NCBI RefSeq assembly: GCF_024171785.1
Contig: NZ_JAMTCK010000008.1
Coordinates: 1 to 64,000 of the forward strand
Direction of reading: 5' to 3'
Length of the DNA: 64,000 bases
DNA from: Goodfellowiella coeruleoviolacea
GTDB lineage: Bacteria > Actinomycetota > Actinomycetes > Mycobacteriales > Pseudonocardiaceae
In this document: piece by piece, positions 42,187-51,305 of the stretch
How positions within the stretch are numbered: position 1 is the first letter of the stretch
Layout of the letters: each line of letters opens with the position of its first letter
Translations under genes and position numbers: made by a program
Notes under the pieces: model-generated
The model's database searches: none
What the model was told of the DNA's origin: nothing
The model's input: the letters and a program-made list of their open reading frames with translations, nothing else

Positions 42187-43134
42187 GTGCTATTCCAGCT
42201 GACCAGACGCCTGCTGATCCTGCTGGCCAGCCTGGCCGTGGCGTCGGTGCTGGTGTTCGGGTTCATGGCGGTGCTGCCCGGTGATCCGGCCCAGGTGGCG
42301 CTGGGCGTGAACGCCACGCCCGAACTGCTGGCCAGGACCCGCCACGAGTTCGGCCTGGACCGGCCGCTGGTCGTGCGCTACCTCGACTGGATCGGCGGCC
42401 TGCTCACCGGCGACTTCGGCCGCTCCTACGTCACCGGTGAGCGCATTGGACCGTCCCTTGTGGACCGTTACGGGGTGACGCTGTGGCTGGTGGGCGCGGG
42501 CATGCTGGTGGCCGTGCTGATCGCGGTGCCGGCCGGTGTGCTGGCCGCGGTCCGGCACCGCCGGATCAGCGGCGCGGTGATCTCCGGCCTCAGCCAGCTC
42601 GGCGTGGCCGTGCCCGGGTTCTTGGCCGGCATCGTGCTGGTGCAGGTGTTCGCGGTGAGCCTGGGCCTGGTGCCCTCCGGCGGGTGGACGCCACCGGTGG
42701 TGGACCCGGTGGAGTTCCTGCTCGGCCTGATCCTGCCCGCGCTGTCGCTGGGCCTGGTGCAGGGCGCGGTGCTGACCCGCTACGTCCGCTCGGCCGTGCT
42801 GGACGTGCTGCGCGAGGACTACATCCGCACCGCGCGAGCCAAGGGGCTCACCCCGTTCCGGGCGCTGCTGCGGCACGGGCTGCGCAACGCGGCCGTGCCC
42901 GTGGTGACCGTGCTTGGCCTGCAGCTGACCACCCTGCTGGTGGGCGCGGTGGTGGTGGAGCGGGTGTTCGTCATCCCCGGCCTGGGCAGCCTGCTGCTGG
43001 ACGCGGTCGGCAACCGCGACCTGCTGGTGGTGCAGGACGTGGTGATGGTGCTGGTGCTCACCGTGCTGCTGGTCAACTTCCTGGTCGACGTGCTCTACGC
43101 GGTGCTCAACCCCAGACTGAGGCAGGTCGGATGA
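42187..43134 (+). CDS. ABC transporter permease, DppB/OppB type
   Basis: 315 aa from GTG 42187 with GGAGGGGG upstream. About six TM segments; first helix near residues 9-30. The EAA-type cytoplasmic loop is at REDYIRTARAKGLTPFRALL. Forms the membrane channel with the next permease; the ATG of that gene overlaps this stop (ATGA). Confidence 0.94.
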   Translation: MLFQLTRRLLILLASLAVASVLVFGFMAVLPGDPAQVALGVNATPELLARTRHEFGLDRPLVVRYLDWIGGLLTGDFGRSYVTGERIGPSLVDRYGVTLWLVGAGMLVAVLIAVPAGVLAAVRHRRISGAVISGLSQLGVAVPGFLAGIVLVQVFAVSLGLVPSGGWTPPVVDPVEFLLGLILPALSLGLVQGAVLTRYVRSAVLDVLREDYIRTARAKGLTPFRALLRHGLRNAAVPVVTVLGLQLTTLLVGAVVVERVFVIPGLGSLLLDAVGNRDLLVVQDVVMVLVLTVLLVNFLVDVLYAVLNPRLRQVG

Positions 43135-44009
43135 GCGGTGTCGAGGACATCCCGAGTGGACCGGTGCCCGGGGCGGGCACCCGGGCCGGGCGGCGCGGGG
43201 CCAACGCCAGCCTGCTGGTCGGCGGCGCGCTGGTGGCCGCGGTGGTGCTGCTCGCCCTGGTGTCGTTCCTGTGGACGCCGCACGACCCCACCCTGGTGGA
43301 CGCGCCCAACCGGCTGCGCGGGCCCAGCGCGGCCCACTGGCTGGGCACCGACAGGTTCGGCCGGGACGTGGCCAGCCAGGTCATGGTGGGCGCGCGCACC
43401 ACGCTGTTCGTCGGCGTGGTCGCGGTGGGGGTGGCCGCGCTGGTCGGCACGCCGCTGGGCGTGCTGGCGGCGATGTCCTCGCGCCGGCTGGGCGAGCTGG
43501 TGATGCGCGGCAACGACCTGGTGCTGGCGTTTCCCGCGCTGCTGCTGGCGATCATGTTCGGCGCGGTGTTCGGGGCGGACACGCTGACCGCCATGCTGGC
43601 CATCGGCATCGCCACGGCGCCGTCGTTCGCGCGGCTGGCGCGCGGCGGCGCGGTGGAGGTGCTGGGCACCGAGTACGTGCTGGCCGCGCGGGTGGCCGGG
43701 CGGCGCCGGCTGGCCATCGCGGTGCGGCACGTGCTGCCCAACATCGCCGGGCTGGTCATCGTGCAGACGTCGGTGTCCTTCGGCATCGCCGTGCTCGCCG
43801 AGGCGGCCCTGTCCTTCCTGGGCCTGGGCACCCGGCCGCCCACCCCGTCGTGGGGCCGGATGCTGCAGGAGTCCCAGGAACTGCTCACCGTGTCACCGCG
43901 GCTGGCCCTGGTGCCCGGGCTGGCCATCGCCCTGGCCGTGCTCGGGTTCAACCTGCTCGGCGACGGCCTGCGGGACCGGCTGGACCCGCGACTGGAGGCA
44001 CGCGGATGA
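43131..44009 (+). CDS. ABC transporter permease, DppC/OppC type
   Basis: 292 aa from ATG 43131, overlapping the previous stop by 4 bp. The N-terminal OppC_N region (FLWTPHDPTLVDAPNRLRGP, HWLGTDRFGRDV) is followed by the BPD domain with the EAA loop EVLGTEYVLAARVAGRRRLA and LPNIAG. About six TM segments. Second half of the transport channel. Confidence 0.94.
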   Translation: MSGVEDIPSGPVPGAGTRAGRRGANASLLVGGALVAAVVLLALVSFLWTPHDPTLVDAPNRLRGPSAAHWLGTDRFGRDVASQVMVGARTTLFVGVVAVGVAALVGTPLGVLAAMSSRRLGELVMRGNDLVLAFPALLLAIMFGAVFGADTLTAMLAIGIATAPSFARLARGGAVEVLGTEYVLAARVAGRRRLAIAVRHVLPNIAGLVIVQTSVSFGIAVLAEAALSFLGLGTRPPTPSWGRMLQESQELLTVSPRLALVPGLAIALAVLGFNLLGDGLRDRLDPRLEARG

Positions 44010-44995
44010 GCCGGTCCGAGCCGCGCTCCCCGGTGCTCACCGTCACCGGGCTGACCGTGTCCACTGTGGACACCGAACTGGTGCGCGACGTCAGCCTGCG
44101 GGTGGACCGGGGCGAGCGGGTCGGGCTGATCGGCGAGTCCGGCTCGGGCAAGTCGCTGACCGCGTCGGCCGTGCTGGGCCTGCTGCCCGAGGGGGTGCGC
44201 GCCACCGGGTCGGTGCGGCTGGCCGGTGTCGACCACGACCTGCTCGGCGCGTCCGAGCGGGCGCTGGCCGCGCTGCGCGGCCGCCGGATGACCCTGGTGT
44301 TCCAGGAGCCGATGACCGCGCTCAACCCGGCCATGCGGGTGGTGGACCAGGTCGCCGAGGTGATGCTGGTGCACCGCACCCGGCCGGACCGCCGGTCGGC
44401 CAGGGCGGCGGCCGTGGAGCTGCTGGACCGGGTGCGCCTGCCCGACCCGGCCGACACGGCCCGCGCCTACCCGCACCAGCTGTCCGGCGGCCAGCGCCAG
44501 CGGGTCGTGCTGGCCATCGCCCTGGCCAACGACCCGGACCTGCTGATCTGCGACGAGCCCACCACCGCGCTGGACGTGACCGTGCAGGCGCGGATGCTGG
44601 AGCTGATCCGCGCCGCCACCGCGCGCTCCACCGGACTGCTGTTCATCACCCACGACCTGGCCGTGGTCGCGTCCCTGTGCGATCGGGTGCTGGTGATGTA
44701 CGGCGGGCGGCTGGTCGAGTCCGGGCCGGTGCACCAGGTGTTCACCGCGCCGCGCCACCCCTACACCCGGGGCCTGCTGGCCGCCTCCGACCTGACCGCC
44801 ACCGACGAGCGCGGCCGGCTGCGCACCATCCCGGGCAGCGTGCCCGGCGCCGGCCAGTTCCCGGCCGGCTGCGTGTTCCGCACCCGGTGCGACCGGGCCG
44901 ACCAGGCCTGCGGCCAGCTGCCCGACTGGCGCGGCACACCCGAGCACGGCCACGCCTGCTGGCACCCGACACATCCCGGGGGAGGCGCGCCATGA
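44006..44995 (+). CDS. ABC transporter ATPase, DppD/OppD type
   Basis: 329 aa, ATGA overlap with the permease. Walker [14 protein letters not shown]-loop [10 protein letters not shown], signature LSGGQRQR, Walker [14 protein letters not shown], and the C-terminal oligopeptide extension with [20 protein letters not shown], whose cysteines may hold an Fe-S cluster as in related ATPases. A TCCACTGTGGA palindrome lies within its first codons (44060). Confidence 0.95.
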   Translation: MSRSEPRSPVLTVTGLTVSTVDTELVRDVSLRVDRGERVGLIGESGSGKSLTASAVLGLLPEGVRATGSVRLAGVDHDLLGASERALAALRGRRMTLVFQEPMTALNPAMRVVDQVAEVMLVHRTRPDRRSARAAAVELLDRVRLPDPADTARAYPHQLSGGQRQRVVLAIALANDPDLLICDEPTTALDVTVQARMLELIRAATARSTGLLFITHDLAVVASLCDRVLVMYGGRLVESGPVHQVFTAPRHPYTRGLLAASDLTATDERGRLRTIPGSVPGAGQFPAGCVFRTRCDRADQACGQLPDWRGTPEHGHACWHPTHPGGGAP

Positions 44996-45828
44996 CCGGC
45001 GACCAGCCGCTGATCGAGGTCACCGACGTGCACCGGACCTACCGCCGGCCCCGGGTGTCGCTGACCCGGCCCGGCCGGGCGGTGGCCGCGCTGCGCGGAG
45101 TGTCCTTCTCGGTCACCGCCGGCCAGCGCTTCGGCATCGTGGGCGAGTCCGGCTCGGGGAAGTCCACCCTGATCAGACTGCTGGCCGGGCTGGACCAGCC
45201 CACCGAGGGCACGGTGCGCTTCCGCGGCCAGCGGGTCAGCGGCCGGCCCGAACGCCAGCTGGGTTTCCTGCGCCGCGAACTCCAGGTGGTGTTCCAGGAC
45301 CCGATGGGCTCGCTGGACCCGCGCATGCGGGTGCGCGACATCATCGCCGAACCCCTTGTCGCGCAAGGACATCCGGACACCGCCGGGCGGGTGGCCGAGC
45401 TGCTGGAGGCGGTGGGGCTGCCGCAAGAGGCCGCCGGCCGGTTCCCGCACCAGTTCTCCGGCGGCCAGCGGCAGCGCGTCTCCATCGCCCGCGCGCTGGC
45501 GCCCCGGCCCAGCGTGCTGGTGGCCGACGAACCGGTCAGCGCGCTGGACGTGTCGGTGCGCGCGCAGATCCTCAACCTGCTGGCCGACCTGGTCGAGCGG
45601 TACGCGCTGACCCTGGTGTTCGTCTCGCACGACCTGTCCGTGGTGCGGCACGTGTGCGACACCGTGGCCGTGCTGCGCGCGGGTGAACTGGTCGAACTCG
45701 GCCCGGTCGACCGGGTCTACCGGGCGCCGGAGCACCCCTACACCCGGGAGCTGCTGGCCGCCGTGCCCACCCTGCGCGGCGCGCTGGCCAGGTTCACCAC
45801 CCGCACCGCCGAGGAGGAGCAGCCTTGA
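44992..45828 (+). CDS. ABC transporter ATPase, DppF/OppF type
   Basis: 278 aa, ATGA overlap with the previous gene. Walker [14 protein letters not shown]-loop FQDPMGSLDPRM, signature [10 protein letters not shown], Walker B VLVADEPVSALDV, H-loop SHDLSVV. The usual cysteine-containing C-terminal tail is short. Second ATPase of the importer. Confidence 0.95.
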   Translation: MTGDQPLIEVTDVHRTYRRPRVSLTRPGRAVAALRGVSFSVTAGQRFGIVGESGSGKSTLIRLLAGLDQPTEGTVRFRGQRVSGRPERQLGFLRRELQVVFQDPMGSLDPRMRVRDIIAEPLVAQGHPDTAGRVAELLEAVGLPQEAAGRFPHQFSGGQRQRVSIARALAPRPSVLVADEPVSALDVSVRAQILNLLADLVERYALTLVFVSHDLSVVRHVCDTVAVLRAGELVELGPVDRVYRAPEHPYTRELLAAVPTLRGALARFTTRTAEEEQP

Positions 45829-47279
45829 CCGCACCGGCCTTCGACCCGCCCCACCCACCCGGCCTGCCGATCGGCGCGGACTGGGTGCCGGTCGAGCACA
45901 CCGCGACCGTGCGGTTCCCGTTCGACGGCAGTGCCATCGCGGCCGCACCCGTGGGCACGCCGGCGCAGGCCGGGCAGGCGGTGACCGAGGCCGTGGCGGT
46001 GGCCAGGGCGGTGGCCGCGCTGCCGTCGCGGGTGCGGCGGGCCGTGCTGACCGGCGTGCACGACGCGCTGGCCGAGCACCGCGCCGAGTTCGAGCGGCTG
46101 CTGGTGCTGGAGACCGGCAAACCCCTGGTGGACTGCCAGGTCGAGGTGGCCCGCACCCTGGTGACCTGGTCGGCCGCGGCCGAGGAGGTGGCCAGGCTGC
46201 ACGGCGAGACCGTGCCGCTGGACCTGCTGCCGTCCGGTGACGGCCTGGTCGGGTTCTGGACCCGCCGGCCGATCGGTGTGGTGGTGGGCATCGCCGGGTT
46301 CAACTACCCGCTGCTGCTGGCCTCGCACAAGATCGCCCCGGCCATCGCGGCCGGCTGCCCGGTGGTGTGCAAGCCGGCGCCGCAGACTCCGCTGGCCACG
46401 CTGTGGCTGGTGCACCTGGTGCGCGAGGCGGCGCGGGCGGCGGGCGCGCCGGTGGCGCTGGCCCAGCTGGTCACCGGGGACGCCGAGGTGGGCTCGGCCC
46501 TGGTCACCGACCGGCGGATCGGCGCGGTGTCGTTCACCGGGTCGGCCGCGGTCGGCCACCGCATCGCCAGGGCCGCCGCGCCCACCAAGACCCTGCTGGA
46601 ACTCGGCTCCAACGCCGCGCTGGTGGTCGCCGAGGACGCCGACCTGGACGCCGCCGCCGACGCCGTGCTGCGCGGCGGGTTCTACGCCTCCGGGCAGGCG
46701 TGCATCTCGGTGCAGCGGGTGCTGGTGGTCGAGGCGGTGCGCGAGGAGTTCGTCAAGCGGGTGCTGGACCGGCTGGACGAGGTGGTCGTCGGCGATCCGC
46801 GCGATCCGGCCACCCGGGTGGCCGCGCTCATCGACGAGCGCGCCACCGCGCGGGTGCTGGACTGGGTGGACCAGGCGGTCGCGGCCGGCGCGCGGGTGCT
46901 CGCCGGGGGTGGCCAGGTGGGTGGCGCGGTGCGGCCCACCGTGCTGGCGGACGTGCCCGACGCGTCGCCGTGCTGGTCGGAGGAGGTGTTCGGCCCGGTG
47001 GTGTGCGTGCGCGGAGTGTCCACTGTGGAGGAGGCGGTCGAGCAGGTGAACGCCTCCCGGTACGGGCTGCACGCCAGCGTCTACACCCGCTCGCTGGCCA
47101 CCGCCTTCCGCGCGGTGGACGAGTTGGACGTGGGCGGCGTGGTGGTCAACGAGGTACCCGGGTTCCGCTCGGACACCATGCCCTACGGCGGGGTGAAGGA
47201 CTCCGGCACCGGCCGGGAGGGGCCGCGCTTCGCGGTCGAGGAGCTGACCGTGACCAGGATGGCCGTGATCCGGCCCTAG
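45825..47279 (+). CDS. NAD(P)-dependent aldehyde dehydrogenase
   Basis: 484 aa from TTG 45825, which overlaps the previous TGA (TTGA) and follows a strong GAGGAGGAG. ALDH motifs: GIAGFNYPLLLASHKIAPAI, cofactor loop SFTGSAAVGHRI, general base in LELGSNA, catalytic cysteine in ASGQACISVQRV, and a C-terminal VNEVPGFRSDTMPYGG. It would oxidise an aldehyde produced from the imported compound. In the operon between the importer and an SDR. Confidence 0.93.
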   Translation: MTAPAFDPPHPPGLPIGADWVPVEHTATVRFPFDGSAIAAAPVGTPAQAGQAVTEAVAVARAVAALPSRVRRAVLTGVHDALAEHRAEFERLLVLETGKPLVDCQVEVARTLVTWSAAAEEVARLHGETVPLDLLPSGDGLVGFWTRRPIGVVVGIAGFNYPLLLASHKIAPAIAAGCPVVCKPAPQTPLATLWLVHLVREAARAAGAPVALAQLVTGDAEVGSALVTDRRIGAVSFTGSAAVGHRIARAAAPTKTLLELGSNAALVVAEDADLDAAADAVLRGGFYASGQACISVQRVLVVEAVREEFVKRVLDRLDEVVVGDPRDPATRVAALIDERATARVLDWVDQAVAAGARVLAGGGQVGGAVRPTVLADVPDASPCWSEEVFGPVVCVRGVSTVEEAVEQVNASRYGLHASVYTRSLATAFRAVDELDVGGVVVNEVPGFRSDTMPYGGVKDSGTGREGPRFAVEELTVTRMAVIRP

Positions 47280-47292
47280 TGGAGGTGCCTCG

Positions 47293-48075
47293 ATGTCCAC
47301 TGTGGATTACTCGCGACTGTTCCGGTTGGACGGACGACGGGCGGTGGTGCTCGGCGCCGGCAGCGGGATCGGCCGGGAGTCGGCGCTGGCGCTGGCCGCG
47401 CACGGTGCCAGCGTGGTGTGCGGTGACGTGAACGCGGTGGCGGCCGAGGAAACCGCCGCCCTGATCGGCGGAACGGCCACCGCCTACCCGGTCGACGTGC
47501 TGGACGCCGACGCCGTGGCCGCGGCCGCGGCCGAGCTGGGCGCGGTGGACGTGCTGGTGCTCACCGCCGCCACCAACGTGCGCAAGCGGCTGCTGGACTA
47601 CACGCGCGCGGAGTACGAGCGGGTGGTGGCGCTCAACCTCACCGCCAGCTTCGAGGTGGTGCGCGCGTTCGGCGCCGGCATGGTGGCCCGGGGCCGCGGC
47701 AGCATCATCGGGTTCTCGTCGATCCGGGGCAGCGTGGTGGAGCCGGGGCAGGGCGTGTACGCGGCCACCAAGGCCGGCCTGGTGCAGCTGCTGCGCACGG
47801 CCGCCGCCGAGTTCGGCCCGGCCGGCGTGCGGGTCAACGCGATCGCGCCCGGCGTGGTGGAGACCCCGCTGACCGCGCAGATCAAGGCCAACCCCGAGTG
47901 GTACCAGGCCTACGCCGGCAAGGGCGCGCTCGGCCGGTGGGCCCGACCCGACGAGTTGGCCGGCGCCGTGGTGTACCTGGCCTCGGACGCGTCCAGCTTC
48001 GTCACCGGTGCGGTGCTGGCCGTGGACGGCGGCTGGACCGCGGTGGACGGCCGCTTCGAGCCGCCGGCCGGCTGA
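47293..48075 (+). CDS. Short-chain dehydrogenase/reductase
   Basis: 260 aa; GGAGG precedes the ATG. Classical SDR: VLGAGSGIGRESALALAAHG for the cofactor, Asp in VCGDVN indicating NAD preference, active-site Ser in GFSSIRGS and YAATK (Tyr-x3-Lys), C-terminal YLASDASSFVTGAVLAVDGG. Probably oxidises an alcohol intermediate upstream of the aldehyde dehydrogenase step. Confidence 0.93.
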   Translation: MSTVDYSRLFRLDGRRAVVLGAGSGIGRESALALAAHGASVVCGDVNAVAAEETAALIGGTATAYPVDVLDADAVAAAAAELGAVDVLVLTAATNVRKRLLDYTRAEYERVVALNLTASFEVVRAFGAGMVARGRGSIIGFSSIRGSVVEPGQGVYAATKAGLVQLLRTAAAEFGPAGVRVNAIAPGVVETPLTAQIKANPEWYQAYAGKGALGRWARPDELAGAVVYLASDASSFVTGAVLAVDGGWTAVDGRFEPPAG

Positions 48076-48104
48076 GTCGTGGAGTGCGCAGAGAGGAGCC
48101 CGGC

Positions 48105-49490
48105 GTGACCGAACTGGCCGATCTGACCGCGGTGGAGCTGGTCGCCGAGTACCGCGCCGGCACCCTGTCCCCGGTCGAGGTGACCGAGGCGGTGCTGACC
48201 CGGATCGAGGCGGCCGAGCCGGTGCTGCGCGCCACCTACGCGCTGGACCCGGACGCGGCGCTGGCGGCGGCCCGCGCGGCCGAGCGGCGCTGGTCCCGGG
48301 GTGCGCCGGCCGGCCCGGTGGACGGCGTGCCGGTCACGGTGAAGGAGAACATCGCCACCCGGGGCACGCCGGTGCCGCTGGGCAGCGCCGCCACCGAGCT
48401 GGTGCCGGCCGCCGAGGACGCGCCCGCCGCGGCCCGGCTGCGCGAGTCCGGCGCGGTGCTGCTGGCCAAGACGACCATGCCGGACTACGGCATGCTCTCC
48501 TCGGGGCTGTCCAGCTTCCACCCGTTGAGCCGGAACCCGTGGGACACCGGCAGAACACCGGGCGGCTCCAGCTCGGGTGCGGCCGCGGCGGCCGCCGCCG
48601 GGTACGGGCCGCTGCACGTGGGCACCGACATCGGCGGCTCGATCCGGCTGCCCGCCGGCTGGTGCGGGCTGGTCGGCCTCAAACCGAGCTTCGGCCGGGT
48701 GCCGGTGGACCCGCCCTACCCGGGGCGGGTCGTCGGGCCGATCACCCGAACCGTGGCGGACACCGCCCTGCTCATGGCCGTGCTGTCCACACCGGACGAT
48801 CGCGACCACCTGAGCCTGCCGCCGGCCGACATCGCCTGGCAGGAGCTGGACATCGACCTGACCGGCCTGCGCGTCGGCCACCTGCCCTCGGCCGGCGTCG
48901 GGCTGGACCCCGAACCCGAGGTGGCCGCCGCGGTGGCCGCGGCCGCGCGCGCGTTCGCCTCGGCCGGCGCGGTGGTCGAGCCGGTCGAGCCGTTCCTCAC
49001 CCGGGAGATGCTGGACGGGCTGGACCGGTTCTGGCGCGTCCGGTTCTGGACGGACCTGGCGCGGATGCCCGACGGGCGGCGGGACCGCGTGCTGCCCTAC
49101 ATCCGCGAGTGGGCCGAGGGTGGCGCGGGGTTGAGCGGCACCGAGGTGTACCAGGGGTTCGCGCAGATGGACGCGATGAGCGTGGCCGCGTTGCGCGCCT
49201 GCCAGCCGTTCGACGTCGTGCTCTCACCCGTGTCGCCGGTGCCGGCGTTCCCGGCGGAGGCGGCCTCGCCCACCAACGATCCGGCCCGCCCGTTCGAGCA
49301 CATCGGGTTCACCGTGGCGCTGAACATGTCCGGCCAGCCCGCGGTGTCGGTCAACTGCGGGTACACGGTGGACGGTCTGCCGATCGGCCTGCAGATCACC
49401 GGTCGGCGTTTCGACGACCTGGGCGTGCTGCGCGTGGCCAGCGCCTACGAGCAGCTCCGGCCGCCGCAGCGCCCCTGGCCCAGCCCGTGA
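48105..49490 (+). CDS. Amidase (amidase-signature family)
   Basis: 461 aa from GTG 48105, with AGAGGAG upstream; the longer frame overlaps the SDR and is not used. The amidase-signature triad is visible: Lys in VTVKENIATRG, cis-Ser and nucleophile Ser in GGSSSGAAAAAAAGYGPLHV and GTDIGGSIRLPA. It hydrolyses an amide to acid and ammonia or amine. Last gene of the operon; together with the importer, ALDH and SDR it suggests uptake and catabolism of an amide-bearing compound. Followed by repeat copy 5. Confidence 0.93.
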   Translation: MTELADLTAVELVAEYRAGTLSPVEVTEAVLTRIEAAEPVLRATYALDPDAALAAARAAERRWSRGAPAGPVDGVPVTVKENIATRGTPVPLGSAATELVPAAEDAPAAARLRESGAVLLAKTTMPDYGMLSSGLSSFHPLSRNPWDTGRTPGGSSSGAAAAAAAGYGPLHVGTDIGGSIRLPAGWCGLVGLKPSFGRVPVDPPYPGRVVGPITRTVADTALLMAVLSTPDDRDHLSLPPADIAWQELDIDLTGLRVGHLPSAGVGLDPEPEVAAAVAAAARAFASAGAVVEPVEPFLTREMLDGLDRFWRVRFWTDLARMPDGRRDRVLPYIREWAEGGAGLSGTEVYQGFAQMDAMSVAALRACQPFDVVLSPVSPVPAFPAEAASPTNDPARPFEHIGFTVALNMSGQPAVSVNCGYTVDGLPIGLQITGRRFDDLGVLRVASAYEQLRPPQRPWPSP

Positions 49491-49512
49491 ACCCCGGGTC
49501 GCGGTGGCCTGA

Positions 49513-49584
49513 TCACCCACATGGCCCTGCCTGAACTGTCAACTCGCAGGGTTTGCACAGTCAACTCGCGGGGGAGGGGTGGGG
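49513..49584 (-). repeat. Dispersed 3'-end repeat, copy 5 (reverse)
   Basis: On the minus strand: CCCACCCCTCCCC, CGCGAGTTGAC, TGTGCAAACCC, TGCGAGTTGACAGTTCAGGC and terminal GTGGGTGATC. Subfamily B. It begins 1-2 nt after the stop codon of the minus-strand monooxygenase gene, in that gene's orientation. Nearly identical in its outer half to copy 6 (CACCCACATGGCCCTGCCTG on the plus strand). Confidence 0.85.
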
Positions 49585-49585
49585 A

Positions 49586-50638
49586 TCAGGCGCCGAAGAG
49601 GGTGGCGGCCTCGCGGCCCTTGGCCTGGTTCTCGGTGACCAGGGGGCGCAGGTCGCGCTCGTAGGCCGCGAACGCGGCGCGGTGGTCGCCAGGGTGCGCG
49701 GCCAGGTGGGTGGCGAGCAGGTGCGCGCCGATCAGGGCCTGTGAGGTGCCCATGCCGGAGGTGGGGGCGGCGCAGTAGCCGGCGTCGCCCACCAGCGCGA
49801 CGCGGCCGGACGACCACTGGTCCATCTCGACCTGGCACGACGAGGCGCAGTAGAAGTCCTCGGCGGTGGTCATGGCGTCCAGCAGCCGGGGGATCTCCCA
49901 GCCCTGGCCGGCGAACCGGTCGCGGACGATCTCCTGCTGTGCGGCGCGGTCCAACCGGTCCAGCTCCGGTGAGTCGGTGGCGAACGACAGGCTGACCGTC
50001 ATCCGCTCGACGTCGGCGGCGCTGAACAGGTAGACGGCCCGGCCGGGCGCGGTGCTCAACAGTCCACTGTGGTCCAGTCCGAGGTGGTTGGCCGCGGTGA
50101 AGCCGACGCCGGACATGCCCAGGTGCCGCTGGAAGCGCGCGTGCGGCCCGAACACCAGCCGCCGCACCAGCGAGTGCACCCCGTCCGCGCCGATGACCAG
50201 GTCGAACTCGCGTGGCCGCGCGTGGTCGAAGCTGACGAGCACACCCGTGTCGTGCTGGTCGATCGCGGCGATCGAGTCGCCGAACACGTACTCGACGTCG
50301 TCGCGGGTGATCCGGTGCAGGATGCGGGTCAGGTCGGACTTGGGCACCTCCAGTTCGCCGGCGAACGCCTCGGCGGGCAGCCGCGCGACCTGCTGGCCGT
50401 CCGCGTCCAGCACGGTGGTGCCGCGCATCCGCGTCTGGTGCGCGCGCACCTCGGCCAGGATGCCCATCCGCTCCAGCACGTCGAGCGCGTCGCCGCGGAA
50501 GTCCACCGCGTACCCGCTCTCGCGCACCACCGCGCTCCGCTCCACCACGGTCACCGCGCACCCCTGGCGGCGCAGCCAGTACGCCAACGCGGGTCCGGCG
50601 ACGCTCGCACCCGAGATCAGCACCTTCGTGTTCGTCAT
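49586..50638 (-). CDS. FAD-dependent monooxygenase (PHBH/TetX-like)
   Basis: 350 aa. FAD-binding_3 family: VLISGASVAGPALAYWLRRQ, DLVIGADGVHSLVRRLVFGP (DG motif), and ALVGDAGYCAAPTSGMGTSQ (GD motif). Class A flavin monooxygenases hydroxylate aromatics or inactivate antibiotics such as tetracycline or rifamycin. It is divergent from a TetR regulator 110 bp away, an arrangement typical for inducible detoxification. Substrate unknown. Confidence 0.9.
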   Translation of the reverse strand: MTNTKVLISGASVAGPALAYWLRRQGCAVTVVERSAVVRESGYAVDFRGDALDVLERMGILAEVRAHQTRMRGTTVLDADGQQVARLPAEAFAGELEVPKSDLTRILHRITRDDVEYVFGDSIAAIDQHDTGVLVSFDHARPREFDLVIGADGVHSLVRRLVFGPHARFQRHLGMSGVGFTAANHLGLDHSGLLSTAPGRAVYLFSAADVERMTVSLSFATDSPELDRLDRAAQQEIVRDRFAGQGWEIPRLLDAMTTAEDFYCASSCQVEMDQWSSGRVALVGDAGYCAAPTSGMGTSQALIGAHLLATHLAAHPGDHRAAFAAYERDLRPLVTENQAKGREAATLFGA

Positions 50639-50659
50639 GGCGCAGACCGTACGCAGCTC

Positions 50660-50724
50660 TTGTCCAAACGGTCAAGACGATCGCGCAAACCAATCGCGCA
50701 AGACGTTCGCCTCAACCAATTGGT
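50660..50724. promoter_or_regulatory. Inverted repeats in the monooxygenase/TetR gap
   Basis: TTGTCC-AAAC-GGTCAA (50660-50675) is a near-perfect inverted repeat and ACCAATTGGT (50715-50724) a perfect one. Both are candidate operators for the divergent TetR repressor. Confidence 0.45.
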
Positions 50725-50748
50725 CAATCCCTCGGTATGCTGCTCGGC

Positions 50749-51258
50749 ATGGGAAACCGGGAGGACCTGCTGGCCGGCGCGACGCGGTGCCTGATCGAGC
50801 GGGGCTGGGCGCGCACCACGGTGCGCGACATCGCGGCGGCGGCCGGCGTCAGCCACGCGGCCATCGGCTACCACTTCGGCTCGCGCGAGGCGCTGCTGAC
50901 CCAGGCGCTGGTGCTGGCCATGGAGGAACTGAGCGCGGAACTCGACCGGGTCGGCCGGTCCGCGGACCCCGAGCGGCGGTGGGCGGCGCTGATCAGCACG
51001 TTCACCTCGCACCGCGCGCTGTGGGTGGCCAACCTGGAGGCCCTGGTGCAGGCCGAGCGCTCACCCGAACTGCGCGAGCACCTCGTCGCCGGGCAACGCC
51101 AGGCCCGCGCGGGCAGCGGCGGATCCGTGCCGCTGGCCCTGCTCACCGGGCTGATGATGCAGTGGCTGCTCGACCCGGACCACGCGCCGTCCGCCGCCGA
51201 CGTGGTGACCGAGTTGCGCGAACTGGCCGAGCGCACCGCGGCAGAACGGCCGATGTGA
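50749..51258 (+). CDS. TetR-family regulator
   Basis: 169 aa from ATG 50749; ATG 50737 is in frame but lies inside TATGCT (50736-50741), a good -10 for a leaderless message starting at 50749. HTH: REDLLAGATRCLIERGWART, TVRDIAAAAGVSHAAIGYHF. Short ligand domain. Likely repressor of the divergent FAD monooxygenase. Confidence 0.85.
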   Translation: MGNREDLLAGATRCLIERGWARTTVRDIAAAAGVSHAAIGYHFGSREALLTQALVLAMEELSAELDRVGRSADPERRWAALISTFTSHRALWVANLEALVQAERSPELREHLVAGQRQARAGSGGSVPLALLTGLMMQWLLDPDHAPSAADVVTELRELAERTAAERPM

Positions 51259-51305
51259 ACGGTTAACCGGTTTGGTTGCCGAGGAAAAGGGGCATTGCAG
51301 GCCGC

